Made by a program: the position numbers and the translations under genes | The notes under the pieces: model-generated | The model's database searches: none | Seen by the model: only the letters and a program-made list of their open reading frames with translations | What the model was told of the DNA's origin: nothing | Part shown: piece by piece, positions 1 through 6,625 of the stretch | Layout: each line of letters starts with the position of its first letter | How positions within the stretch are numbered: position 1 is the stretch's first letter | Assembly (NCBI GenBank): GCA_028291125.1 | Contig: JAQGIN010000096.1 | Span: 1-11,436 of the forward strand | Direction of reading: 5' to 3' | DNA: 11,436 nucleotides | DNA from: Caulobacter sp. | Lineage (GTDB): Bacteria > Pseudomonadota > Alphaproteobacteria > Caulobacterales > Caulobacteraceae

Positions 1-2136
1 TCACCAGATGCGGACGCGGTCTTCCGGCGCCACATAGAGCTTGTCGCCCGGCTTGACGTCGAAGGCCTTGTACCAGCCTTCCTGGTTGCGGATCGTGCCG
101 TTGACCCGGAAATAGGCCGGCGAGTGCGGGTCGGTGACCACCTGCTGGCGCAGGGCGTCGTCGCGGGTCTTCTGCCGCCAGACCTGGGCCCAGCCCATAT
201 AGACCCGCTGGTCGCCGGTGAAGCCGTCGATCACCGGGGCGGGCTTGCCGTGCAGCGAGGCGTGGTAGGCGTCCAGGGCGAAGGCCAGGCCGCCCATGTC
301 GCCGATGTTCTCGCCCATGGTCAGCTGGCCATTGACCTTGGCCCCCGGCAGCGGCTCGAAGGCCGAATATTGGGTGCCCAGCTTGTCGGACTGGGTCTTG
401 AACTTGGCGGCGTCGGCGGCGGTCCACCATTCGCGCAGCACGCCGTCGCCGTCGGACTTGCGGCCCTGGTCGTCGAAGCCGTGGCTGATCTCGTGGCCGA
501 TGACGCCGCCGATGCCGCCATAGTTCACCGCCGGATCGGCGTCCGGATGGAAGAACGGCGCCTGCAGGATGGCGGCCGGGAACACGATCTCGTTGTTGAC
601 CGAGTTGTAGTAGGCGTTGACGGTCTGCGGGGTCATGCCCCACTCGCTCTTGTCGACCGGCCCGTTCAGCCGCTCGACGTCATAGCGCCACTCGAAGGCC
701 GCGGCGCGCATGACGTTGCCGTAGGAATCGTCGGCCTTGATGGTCAGCTTGGAATAGTCGCGCCACTTGTCGGGATAGCCGATCTTGACGGTGAACTTGG
801 CCAGCTTGTCCAGCGCCTGGGCCTTGGTGTCGGGACCCATCCATTCGAGGTTCTCGAGACGGACCTTGAGCACGTCGCGGATATTGCCGACCAGGGCGAC
901 CATCTTGGCCTTGGATTCCGGCGGGAAGTAGCGGGCCACATAGACCTGGCCGACCGCCTCGCCCAGCGCGCCGTTGACGGAGGCGACGCCACGCTTCCAG
1001 CGCGGCCGCTGCTCGGGCTGGCCCGATAGGGTCTTGTTGCGGAACTCGAAGCCGGCGTCGACGAAGCGCTTCGACAGCAGCGGCGCGGCGCCGTCGACGA
1101 CCTTGAAGGCCTCCCAGGCCTGCAGGGTCTCCAGCGGGGTGTCGGCGTAGATCTTGGCGAACTTCGGGAAGGCGGTGTTGGTGGTCACCACCACCCGGTC
1201 GATCTTCGGCAGCTCGGTGCCGACCAGATAGCGGTTCCAGTCGAAGCCCGGGGTCAGGGCCTGCAACTCGGCCAGGGTGGCGGGGTTGTAGGTCTTGTCG
1301 CGGTCGCGGCGCTCGACCCGGGTCCAGGAGGCCTCGGCCAACTGGGTCTCGAAGGCGAGGATGGCCTTGGCGTTCTCGGCCGGCTTGTCCCAGCCGGCCA
1401 TGGTCAGCATCTGCTCGACATAGGCCAGGTACTTGGCCTTCTTGTCGGCGAACTTCGGATCCAGATAGTAGTCGCGGTCGGGCAGGCTGAGGCCGCCGGT
1501 CGAGGCGTAGACCGCGTAGCGCTGCGGGCTCTTGGCGTCGGTGGAGATATAGAGACCCAGGATGCTGGAATAGCCGGTGGTGTTGGCCTTGCCCATCAGG
1601 GCGGTGAGCTCGTCCTTGGTCTTGATCTTGCGGATGCCGTCCAGCTCCGGCTGGATCGGCTTGGAGTCCAGCTTTTCGGCCAGAGCCTCGTTCATGAAGG
1701 CGTTATAGGCGGCGCCGATCTTGACGGCCTCGGGGGTGGCCGGCTTGCCGGCGGCGGCGTCCTCGATGATGGCGCGGGTGCGGGCCTCGGACAATTCCGA
1801 CAGCTTGTCGAAATTGCCGTAGCGGGTGCGGTCCGACGGGATGACGGTGTTGGCGTCCCAGGTTCCGTTGGCCCACTTGTAGAAGTCGTCGCCGGGCTTC
1901 ACCGCCCGATCCATGCCCGACAGGTCGAAGCCCCAGGTCCCGTATTTCGGGGAGTCCAGCGAGACGGCCGCGCCGCCAGCGGTCGGGGTGTCGATGCTAT
2001 CGAACAAGGCCTGGACCTTGCAGGCGTCGTCGATACAGGCGTGCGGCGCGTGCGCCTGAGCCCCGAGGGCGGACAGCGAGAGGGCGGCCACCGCGGCGGC
2101 GCCGAACCAGACACGTTTCATGAATTTGCGATCCAT
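1..2136 (-). CDS. Secreted M13 family (neprilysin/PepO-like) zinc metallopeptidase
   Basis: A complete 711-residue protein that cleaves peptides with one catalytic zinc, probably in the periplasm. The zinc motif HEISH is at residues 548-552. The third ligand is Glu609 in ENIGD (609-613), whose Asp613 is the conserved orienting residue. The substrate-binding motif NAYYN is at 507-511, and the C-terminus ends in the family-style V-R-I-W. Residues about 70-460 match the N-terminal M13 domain. Length is normal for the family. The N-terminus is a signal peptide with a basic Lys-Arg, an Ala/Leu core and a likely cleavage near A-Q-A-H-A (about residue 29). Neither start candidate has a good Shine-Dalgarno: the ATG at 2136, or the ATG at 2121, which would give the tidier signal peptide beginning M-K-R-V-W. 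It is last in a same-strand series after the copper chaperone, with 78 bp between, so it may have its own promoter. The natural substrate cannot be inferred. Confidence 0.96.
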   Translation of the reverse strand: MDRKFMKRVWFGAAAVAALSLSALGAQAHAPHACIDDACKVQALFDSIDTPTAGGAAVSLDSPKYGTWGFDLSGMDRAVKPGDDFYKWANGTWDANTVIPSDRTRYGNFDKLSELSEARTRAIIEDAAAGKPATPEAVKIGAAYNAFMNEALAEKLDSKPIQPELDGIRKIKTKDELTALMGKANTTGYSSILGLYISTDAKSPQRYAVYASTGGLSLPDRDYYLDPKFADKKAKYLAYVEQMLTMAGWDKPAENAKAILAFETQLAEASWTRVERRDRDKTYNPATLAELQALTPGFDWNRYLVGTELPKIDRVVVTTNTAFPKFAKIYADTPLETLQAWEAFKVVDGAAPLLSKRFVDAGFEFRNKTLSGQPEQRPRWKRGVASVNGALGEAVGQVYVARYFPPESKAKMVALVGNIRDVLKVRLENLEWMGPDTKAQALDKLAKFTVKIGYPDKWRDYSKLTIKADDSYGNVMRAAAFEWRYDVERLNGPVDKSEWGMTPQTVNAYYNSVNNEIVFPAAILQAPFFHPDADPAVNYGGIGGVIGHEISHGFDDQGRKSDGDGVLREWWTAADAAKFKTQSDKLGTQYSAFEPLPGAKVNGQLTMGENIGDMGGLAFALDAYHASLHGKPAPVIDGFTGDQRVYMGWAQVWRQKTRDDALRQQVVTDPHSPAYFRVNGTIRNQEGWYKAFDVKPGDKLYVAPEDRVRIW

Positions 2137-2145
2137 TGATGGGAA

Positions 2146-2173
2146 CTCGCGGCAATCTGCATGCTCGCGGCAA
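2146..2173. repeat. Paired 10-bp direct repeat upstream of the M13 peptidase gene
   Basis: CTCGCGGCAA occurs exactly at 2146-2155 and again at 2164-2173, 18 bp start to start (a little under two helical turns). The pair lies 10-37 bp upstream of the peptidase ATG, within the only gap between that gene and the copper chaperone. A repeated half-site could be a regulator binding site or could affect translation initiation. No family is recognised and the functional reading is inference. The rest of the 2137-2214 gap shows no terminator. Confidence 0.35.
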
Positions 2174-2214
2174 ATTCTGTTCCTTACAAATCGTTCATGT
2201 TCCGCCCGGCGGCG

Positions 2215-2703
2215 CTAGTTGTGACGGTGGTCCATGGCGCTCATCGGCATGGCGGGCGGGGCGGCGGTCCCGGTCTCCACCGCCAGCTCGACCGCCATCC
2301 GGCGACCGCCCTCGAAAACCAGGGTCAGGGGAATTTTGCCCCCCACGGCCGAGCTTTGCTTTAGGCCGATCAGCATCAGGTGATAGCCGCCGGGCGCGAA
2401 GGCGACCGACGCTCCGGGGGCCACGGTCAGGCCGCCGGTCACCGGGGCCATGCTCATCACGCCGCCGGCCATGCGGCTCTGGTGCAGGGTGACCGTCTTG
2501 GCGGCCGGGCTTTCCGCCGTGACCAGCTTGATCGACTTGGTCCCGACATTGGCCAGGGTCAGATAGCCGACCCCGTTGAAGCCGGCGGCGGCCGGCCGGG
2601 TCCAGGGATGGCGGATCTCGATCCCGTCGACGCGAACGTCGGCGGCGAGGGCGGCCGGGGCGAAGGCGAGGGCGGCGAGGGTCGCGAGGACGAGGCGGCG
2701 CAT
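2215..2703 (-). CDS. Periplasmic copper chaperone, PCu(A)C family
   Basis: A 162-residue exported protein. PCu(A)C proteins bind Cu(I) in the periplasm and help deliver it to the CuA or CuB site of cytochrome c oxidase. The signal peptide is residues 1-20 (M-R-R, then an Ala/Leu core ending A-L-A). Copper-ligand candidates in family order are His74, Met85, and His108-x-Met110 in G-G-Y-H-L-M. The spacing is within one residue of the family motif H(M)X10MX21HXM. The C-terminal tail is Met/His-rich (P-M-S-A-M-D-H-R-H-N) and may add metal binding. I chose the ATG at 2703 over the longer frame from 2757: an AAGGA Shine-Dalgarno lies just upstream, the signal peptide then starts at residue 1, and the longer form would begin with an unlikely Cys/Arg-rich stretch. 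It follows the antiporter gene by 50 bp. No Sco or oxidase gene is adjacent. Confidence 0.93.
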   Translation of the reverse strand: MRRLVLATLAALAFAPAALAADVRVDGIEIRHPWTRPAAAGFNGVGYLTLANVGTKSIKLVTAESPAAKTVTLHQSRMAGGVMSMAPVTGGLTVAPGASVAFAPGGYHLMLIGLKQSSAVGGKIPLTLVFEGGRRMAVELAVETGTAAPPAMPMSAMDHRHN

Positions 2704-2753
2704 GGCGGGATCCTTACAGAGACGCGCGTCGGTACGGCCGGCGCGGCGGCAGG

Positions 2754-4409
2754 TCAATGCGCCGTCGGGGCCGCGGCCCGTCGCGGGGCCCGCAGCAGCA
2801 TGCCGCGGGCGATCTCCTGCTCGCCGATCAGGGTGACGCTGGCCCCCATCTGGGTCAGCAGGGCGACGTCGACCTCGGTATAGGCGCGGGCGACGATGTC
2901 GGCCTGGGGATTGGCGGCCCGCGCCTGCTCGATGATCCGCGCCGACTCGAACGGATTGGGCACGGCGACGAACAGATGGGTGGCCTTGTCGACCCCGGCC
3001 TGGACCAGCACCTCGCGCTTGACGGCGTTGCCGTGCACCACCTCGAAGCCGGCGGCGCGCAGCTCGGCCACGCGTTCGATCTCGTCCTCGATCACCACCA
3101 GCGGCGTGCGGCCCTTCAGGCCCTGGGCCACCAGCTTGCCGACCCGGCCGTAGCCGATCAGCACCGCGTGCGGCTGGGCGGCGGCCGCCACCGGGGCGTC
3201 GCCGGCCGTCTCGCGCTTGATCAGCTTGGGCAGGACGCGGTCGAGCAGGGCGAACAGCAGCGGATTGAGCAGGATCGACAGGATGGCCCCGGCCAGGATC
3301 AGGTCGCGACCTTCCGGCGGCAGCAGCTTCAGGCCGATGCCCAGGCCGGCCAGGATGAACGAGAACTCGCCGATCTGGGCCAGGCTGGCCGAGATGGTCA
3401 GGGCCACGCTCATCGGCCGCCGAAAGGCCAGGACGATGACCAGGGCGGCCAGCGATTTGCCGACCACGATGATCGCCAGGGTGGCCAGCACCGCCAGCGG
3501 CTCGCGCATCAGCACCATCGGGTCGAACAGCATGCCGATCGAGACGAAGAACAGCACGGCGAAGGCGTCGCGCAGCGGCAGGGTCTCGTTGGCGGCCTGC
3601 TGGCTGAGCTCGGACTCGGCCATGATCATGCCGGCGAAGAAGGCGCCCAAGGCGAAGGAGACGCCGAACAGCGCCGCCGAGCCGAAGGCCACGCCCAGGG
3701 CGATGGCCAGGACGGCGAGGCGGAACAGCTCGCGCGAGCCGGTGTGGGCGATGCGGTGCAGGATCCAGGGGATCACCCGCCGGCCGACGATCAGCATGAA
3801 GGCGATGAAGGCGGCGACCTTGCCCAGGGTCAGGGCGAAGGCCCCGGCCAGACCGCCCGCGCCGGGCGGCGGGCCGGCCCCGCCCAACAAGCCGGCCACG
3901 GCCGGCAGCAGCACCAGGGCCAGGACCATGGCCAGATCCTCGACGATCAGCCAGCCGACGGCGATGCGGCCGCGGTCGGTCTCGACCAGCCGCCGCTCCT
4001 GCAGGGCGCGCAGCAGCACCACGGTCGAGGCCACCGACAGCGCCAGGCCGAACACCAGGCCCGCCCCCACCGACCAGCCCAGCATCACCGCCAGGCCCAG
4101 GCCCATCACCGTCGCCGCCGCGATCTGGGCGATGGCCCCGGGGATGGCGATCTTGCGCACCGCCATCAGATCCTTGACCGAGAAGTGCAGCCCGACCCCG
4201 AACATCAGCAGGATGACGCCGATCTCGGCCAGTTGCGGCGCCAGCTCCTGGTCGGCCACGTAGCCGGGCGTGAACGGCCCGACCAGCACCCCGGCCAGCA
4301 GATAGCCGACCAGAACCGGCAGCCGCAGACGGTTGGCGATGGCTCCGAACACGAAGGCCAGGCCCAGGCCGGCGACGATGGTGGCGATCAGCGAGGTGTG
4401 ATGCGGCAA
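2754..4409 (-). CDS. ybaL: YbaL-type monovalent cation (K+):proton antiporter with RCK domain
   Basis: A 551-residue inner-membrane protein of the CPA2 family that probably exchanges K+ for H+. Residues about 5-385 are a series of hydrophobic segments. They include G-V-G-L-H-F-S (71-77), typical of YbaL/RosB-like members, and V-E-D-L-A (156-160), whose Asp158 fits the ion-binding acidic position. A charged linker follows. The cytosolic RCK/TrkA-N Rossmann domain runs about 414-530, with the dinucleotide motif GYGRVG at 419-424 and an acidic Glu441 after the second strand. It ends in an Ala/Pro-rich tail. Length matches the YbaL family. The start is TTG at 4409, supported by AAGGAG five bases upstream; no better ATG gives the full first membrane segment. 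It is divergent from the XRE-antiporter pair and upstream of the copper chaperone. Substrate and gating ligand are inferred from the family only. Confidence 0.93.
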   Translation of the reverse strand: MPHHTSLIATIVAGLGLAFVFGAIANRLRLPVLVGYLLAGVLVGPFTPGYVADQELAPQLAEIGVILLMFGVGLHFSVKDLMAVRKIAIPGAIAQIAAATVMGLGLAVMLGWSVGAGLVFGLALSVASTVVLLRALQERRLVETDRGRIAVGWLIVEDLAMVLALVLLPAVAGLLGGAGPPPGAGGLAGAFALTLGKVAAFIAFMLIVGRRVIPWILHRIAHTGSRELFRLAVLAIALGVAFGSAALFGVSFALGAFFAGMIMAESELSQQAANETLPLRDAFAVLFFVSIGMLFDPMVLMREPLAVLATLAIIVVGKSLAALVIVLAFRRPMSVALTISASLAQIGEFSFILAGLGIGLKLLPPEGRDLILAGAILSILLNPLLFALLDRVLPKLIKRETAGDAPVAAAAQPHAVLIGYGRVGKLVAQGLKGRTPLVVIEDEIERVAELRAAGFEVVHGNAVKREVLVQAGVDKATHLFVAVPNPFESARIIEQARAANPQADIVARAYTEVDVALLTQMGASVTLIGEQEIARGMLLRAPRRAAAPTAH

Positions 4410-4481
4410 GCGATCTCCTTGACGGACCGAGGTTTAAAGGCGTTACTCAACCAATATGGGTGACTTTTTCGGAATGACCAT
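4410..4481. promoter_or_regulatory. Divergent intergenic region between the two antiporter units
   Basis: This 72-bp gap must hold the start signals for both the leftward YbaL-type gene and the rightward XRE-antiporter pair. It is visibly more AT-rich than its flanks. On the plus strand TTGACGG at 4419-4425 fits the Caulobacter housekeeping -35 consensus as I remember it (TTGACGS), but no good -10 follows at the right distance. An imperfect palindrome, TCAACC-AATAT-GGGTGA, lies at 4447-4463 with arms matching 5 of 6. A related ACCATATG is at 4477-4484, touching the XRE start codon. These could be operator sites for the small XRE protein. That role is inference from position. Confidence 0.35.
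4415..4420 (-). promoter_or_regulatory. Shine-Dalgarno supporting the TTG start of the YbaL-type gene
   Basis: Read on the minus strand this is AAGGAG, followed by ATCGC and then TTG. The near-perfect anti-16S match at 5-bp spacing is what decides the unusual TTG start at 4409. On the plus strand the same bases overlap TTGACGG (4419-4425), which looks like a -35 element for the opposite direction. Confidence 0.75.
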
Positions 4482-4754
4482 ATGCCGAATGTGAGAATTC
4501 TCGCGCCCTCCCAATGCCGCGGCGCCCGCGGCTTGCTCGGATGGTCGCAGGAGGAGCTCGCCGATCGCGCGACGGTGTCACGCAGCACGGTGAAGGATTT
4601 CGAAACCGAGCGCCACGGCCTGCATCCGGGCACCGAGCGCCTGCTGATCGACGCCATCGAGACGGGCGGCGTGGCCCTGATCGCCGCCGACGAGGCGGGT
4701 CCGGGCGTCCGCTTGCGGCGACCCACCCCATCCCCGAAACCAGAGACGGAGTAG
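4482..4754 (+). CDS. Small XRE-type helix-turn-helix transcriptional regulator
   Basis: A 90-residue protein that is almost entirely one HTH_3/XRE DNA-binding domain (about residues 9-62). Q-C-R-G-A-R-G-L-L-G-W-S-Q-E-E-L-A begins the domain, and the recognition helix is near V-S-R-S-T-V-K-D-F-E. The segment G-P-G-V-R-L-R-R near the end is typical of a common group of short alphaproteobacterial XRE proteins. There is no ligand-binding or peptidase domain. The start is ATG at 4482; its ribosome site is weak (only GGAA, some distance away), and GTG at 4491 is an alternative. It ends three bases before the GTG of the KefB-like antiporter, so the two are almost certainly co-transcribed and translationally coupled. 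It may regulate itself, the antiporter and possibly the divergent YbaL-type gene; its target is not shown by the sequence. Confidence 0.88.
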   Translation: MPNVRILAPSQCRGARGLLGWSQEELADRATVSRSTVKDFETERHGLHPGTERLLIDAIETGGVALIAADEAGPGVRLRRPTPSPKPETE

Positions 4755-4757
4755 GGC

Positions 4758-6536
4758 GTGCAGCACACGGTTTCCCCCGCCGACTACAAGGACCTGGTGC
4801 TGTTCCTGGCCACCGCCGGCATCGTCGCGCCGCTGTTCAAGCGCCTGAGGATCAATCCCATCCTCGGCTTCCTGCTGGCCGGAGTGATCCTCGGCCCGTT
4901 CGGCCTGGGCAGCCTGACCCACGTGGTCCCGTGGCTGGACTATGTGACCGTCGACAATCCCGACGAAATCGCCCAGCTGGCCGAGTTCGGGGTGGTGTTC
5001 CTGCTGTTCATGATCGGGCTGGAGCTGTCGTGGGAGCGCCTGCGGCTGCTGCGCAAGCTGGTGTTCGGCATGGGCGCGGCCCAGGTGATCGGCTGTTCGG
5101 CGGCGCTGGGCCTGGTGGCGATGATGCTGGGCCAGTCGCCGGTCTCGGCCCTGACCATCGGCGCCGCCCTGACCCTGTCGTCGACCGCCATCGTCGTGCC
5201 GGTGCTGGCCGAGCGCAAACGCCTGCATTCCGAAGGCGGACGGGCGACGTTCTCGGTGCTGCTGTTCCAGGATCTGGCGGTGGCCCCGATCCTGATCACC
5301 CTGATGGTGTTGGGGCGCGGCGACGGCGCCTTCCGCCTGGCCGACCTGCTGGCCTTGGCCCCGGCGGCGCTGGGGCTGGGCCTGATCGTCCTGGTCGGCC
5401 GCCTGGCCCTGCGGCCGATGCTCAAATCGGTGGCCAAGGCCAAGAGCGAAGAGATGTTCATGGCCGCCTGCCTGCTGGTGATCATCGGCGCCGGCCTGGT
5501 CGCCGCCCTGTCGGGCCTGTCGATGGCGCTCGGCGCCTTCGTGGCCGGGGTGCTGCTGGCCGAGACCGAGTACCGCCATGAGGTCGAGGTCAAGATCGAG
5601 CCGTTCAAGGGCCTGCTGCTCAGCCTGTTCTTCGTGTCGCTGGGCATCCGGCTGAACCTGTCGCTGCTGATCGCCTCGCCGACCCTGATCCTCGGCGTCG
5701 CCGCCGGCCTGGTGGCGGTCAAGGCCGTGCTGGTGTTCGGCCTGGGCCGGCTGTTCGGCCTGGCCCGTCGCCCGGCCACCGAGGCCGCCCTGGCCCTGGC
5801 GGCCGGCGGTGAATTCGCCTTCGTCATCCTCGACAACGCCCTGCAGGCCGGGGTGGTGGCGCCCGACATCGGCCAGGCGGTGCTGGTCGCCGCCACCCTG
5901 ACCATGGTGCTGATCCCGGTGCTCACCGCCCTCGGCGCCCGGCTGGGCCGCCGCGTCGCCGCCGCTACGCCGGAGGCCCCGGCCATCGAGGAGGGCGAGG
6001 AGCCCGCCGGCCAGGTGCTAGTCATCGGCTATGGTCGGGTCGGCCGGCTGGTCGGCGACATGCTCGATCGCCACGACCTGCCGTGGCTGGCGGTCGAGCG
6101 CGACGCCCGCTTCGTCGAGGCCGGCCGCCGCGCCGGCCACAGCGTGTTCTATGGCGACGCCTCGCGGGTCGAGCTGCTGGAGCGCTGCGGTCTGGCCACC
6201 GCCAAGGCCCTGGTGGTGACCATGGACGCTCCGGAGGCGGCCGAGGCGGTGGTGTCGGCCGCCCGCGGCCAGCGTCCCGACCTGACCATCGTCGCCCGGG
6301 CTCGCGACGCCCGCCACGCCGCCCGGCTGTACGAGCTGGGGGCCACCGACGCCGTGCCCGAAACCATCGAGGCCAGCCTACAGCTGTCCGAAGCCGTCCT
6401 GGTCGAGATCGGCGTGCCGATGGGCCTGGTGATCGCCTCGATCCACGAGCGCCGCGACGAGTACCGCAAGGCGCTCAATCGCCCCGACGCCCTGGGCGGC
6501 CGCCGTCGCCGGCTGCGCGACTCCGCCCTGCGCTGA
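4758..6536 (+). CDS. KefB/KefC-type CPA2 monovalent cation:proton antiporter with RCK domain
   Basis: A 592-residue inner-membrane K+/H+ antiporter of the glutathione-gated KefB/KefC type. The membrane domain runs about residues 12-400. F-Q-D-L-A at 170-174 contains the KefC-like Gln-Asp pair (Asp172) expected at the ion site. The cytosolic loop E-Y-R-H...I-E-P-F-K (271-284) corresponds to the regulatory loop of KefC. An acidic linker (about 405-416) leads to an RCK/TrkA-N domain with GYGRVG at 424-429 and Glu447 for NAD(H)-type binding. The start is GTG at 4758, coupled to the XRE gene, with purine-rich GGAG/AGGG just upstream. Length is close to E. coli KefB/KefC. No KefF/KefG-type quinone reductase gene is adjacent. 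Whether glutathione adducts gate it is unknown; the regulatory loop is altered (Lys279 where KefC has Asp, from memory). Confidence 0.93.
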   Translation: MQHTVSPADYKDLVLFLATAGIVAPLFKRLRINPILGFLLAGVILGPFGLGSLTHVVPWLDYVTVDNPDEIAQLAEFGVVFLLFMIGLELSWERLRLLRKLVFGMGAAQVIGCSAALGLVAMMLGQSPVSALTIGAALTLSSTAIVVPVLAERKRLHSEGGRATFSVLLFQDLAVAPILITLMVLGRGDGAFRLADLLALAPAALGLGLIVLVGRLALRPMLKSVAKAKSEEMFMAACLLVIIGAGLVAALSGLSMALGAFVAGVLLAETEYRHEVEVKIEPFKGLLLSLFFVSLGIRLNLSLLIASPTLILGVAAGLVAVKAVLVFGLGRLFGLARRPATEAALALAAGGEFAFVILDNALQAGVVAPDIGQAVLVAATLTMVLIPVLTALGARLGRRVAAATPEAPAIEEGEEPAGQVLVIGYGRVGRLVGDMLDRHDLPWLAVERDARFVEAGRRAGHSVFYGDASRVELLERCGLATAKALVVTMDAPEAAEAVVSAARGQRPDLTIVARARDARHAARLYELGATDAVPETIEASLQLSEAVLVEIGVPMGLVIASIHERRDEYRKALNRPDALGGRRRRLRDSALR

Positions 6537-6565
6537 ACCCTCGTCTTCGCTGAACGTTGGTCTTC
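6531..6565. repeat. Imperfect 17-bp tandem duplication across the antiporter stop codon
   Basis: CGCTGAAC...TCTT occurs at 6531-6547 and again at 6548-6564, matching at 14 of 17 positions. The first copy contains the TGA stop of the antiporter gene (6534-6536). The second carries an identical, unused TGA context. It looks like a small local duplication. No hairpin with a T-run follows, so this is not an intrinsic terminator. Confidence 0.4.
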
Positions 6566-6569
6566 CAGC

Positions 6570-6616
6570 TTGCGTCCGGCCCGGTTCCATATATAACTGG
6601 CTGGTCAGTTATATAT
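6570..6616 (+). promoter_or_regulatory. Promoter and palindromic operator of the TetR-efflux operon
   Basis: A perfect 11-bp inverted repeat, ATATATAACTG (6589-6599) and CAGTTATATAT (6606-6616), is separated by the 6-bp GCTGGT. It is strikingly AT-rich among GC-rich flanks and lies 10 bp before the TetR start codon. The left arm carries TATATAAC (6590-6597), a 6-of-8 fit to the Caulobacter -10 consensus (GCTANAWC, from memory). TTGCGTC (6570-6576) is a possible -35 with a 13-bp spacer, within the 10-14 bp range of that promoter class. A dyad over a -10 element next to a tetR gene is the normal layout for an autoregulatory operator. Binding by this TetR protein is inference. Confidence 0.75.
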
Positions 6617-6625
6617 GAGCCTCCC

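Noticed and set aside
124..1029. 301-codon plus-strand frame opposite the M13 peptidase
   Set aside because: The minus strand here encodes the conserved catalytic motifs; the plus frame is Val/Gly/Leu-rich with no recognisable family and no ribosome site.
2178..2214. Terminator for the copper chaperone gene in its GC-rich 3' flank
   Set aside because: The CCGCC/GGCGG arms nearly touch, leaving no workable loop, and no T-run follows on the minus strand.
2704..2757. Longer N-terminus for the copper chaperone
   Set aside because: The ATG at 2703 has an AAGGA site and starts a clean signal peptide; the extension would overlap the antiporter stop and place a charged Cys/Arg stretch before it.
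2757..4463. 568-codon open frame antisense to the YbaL-type antiporter
   Set aside because: It is a GC-driven shadow: the text is Gln/His/Gly/Asp-rich low complexity with no domain, while the opposite strand has complete antiporter and RCK motifs.
4578..5579. 333-codon minus-strand frame opposite the XRE and KefB-like genes
   Set aside because: Gln/His/Gly-rich shadow with no stop because of GC bias; the plus strand has complete family motifs.
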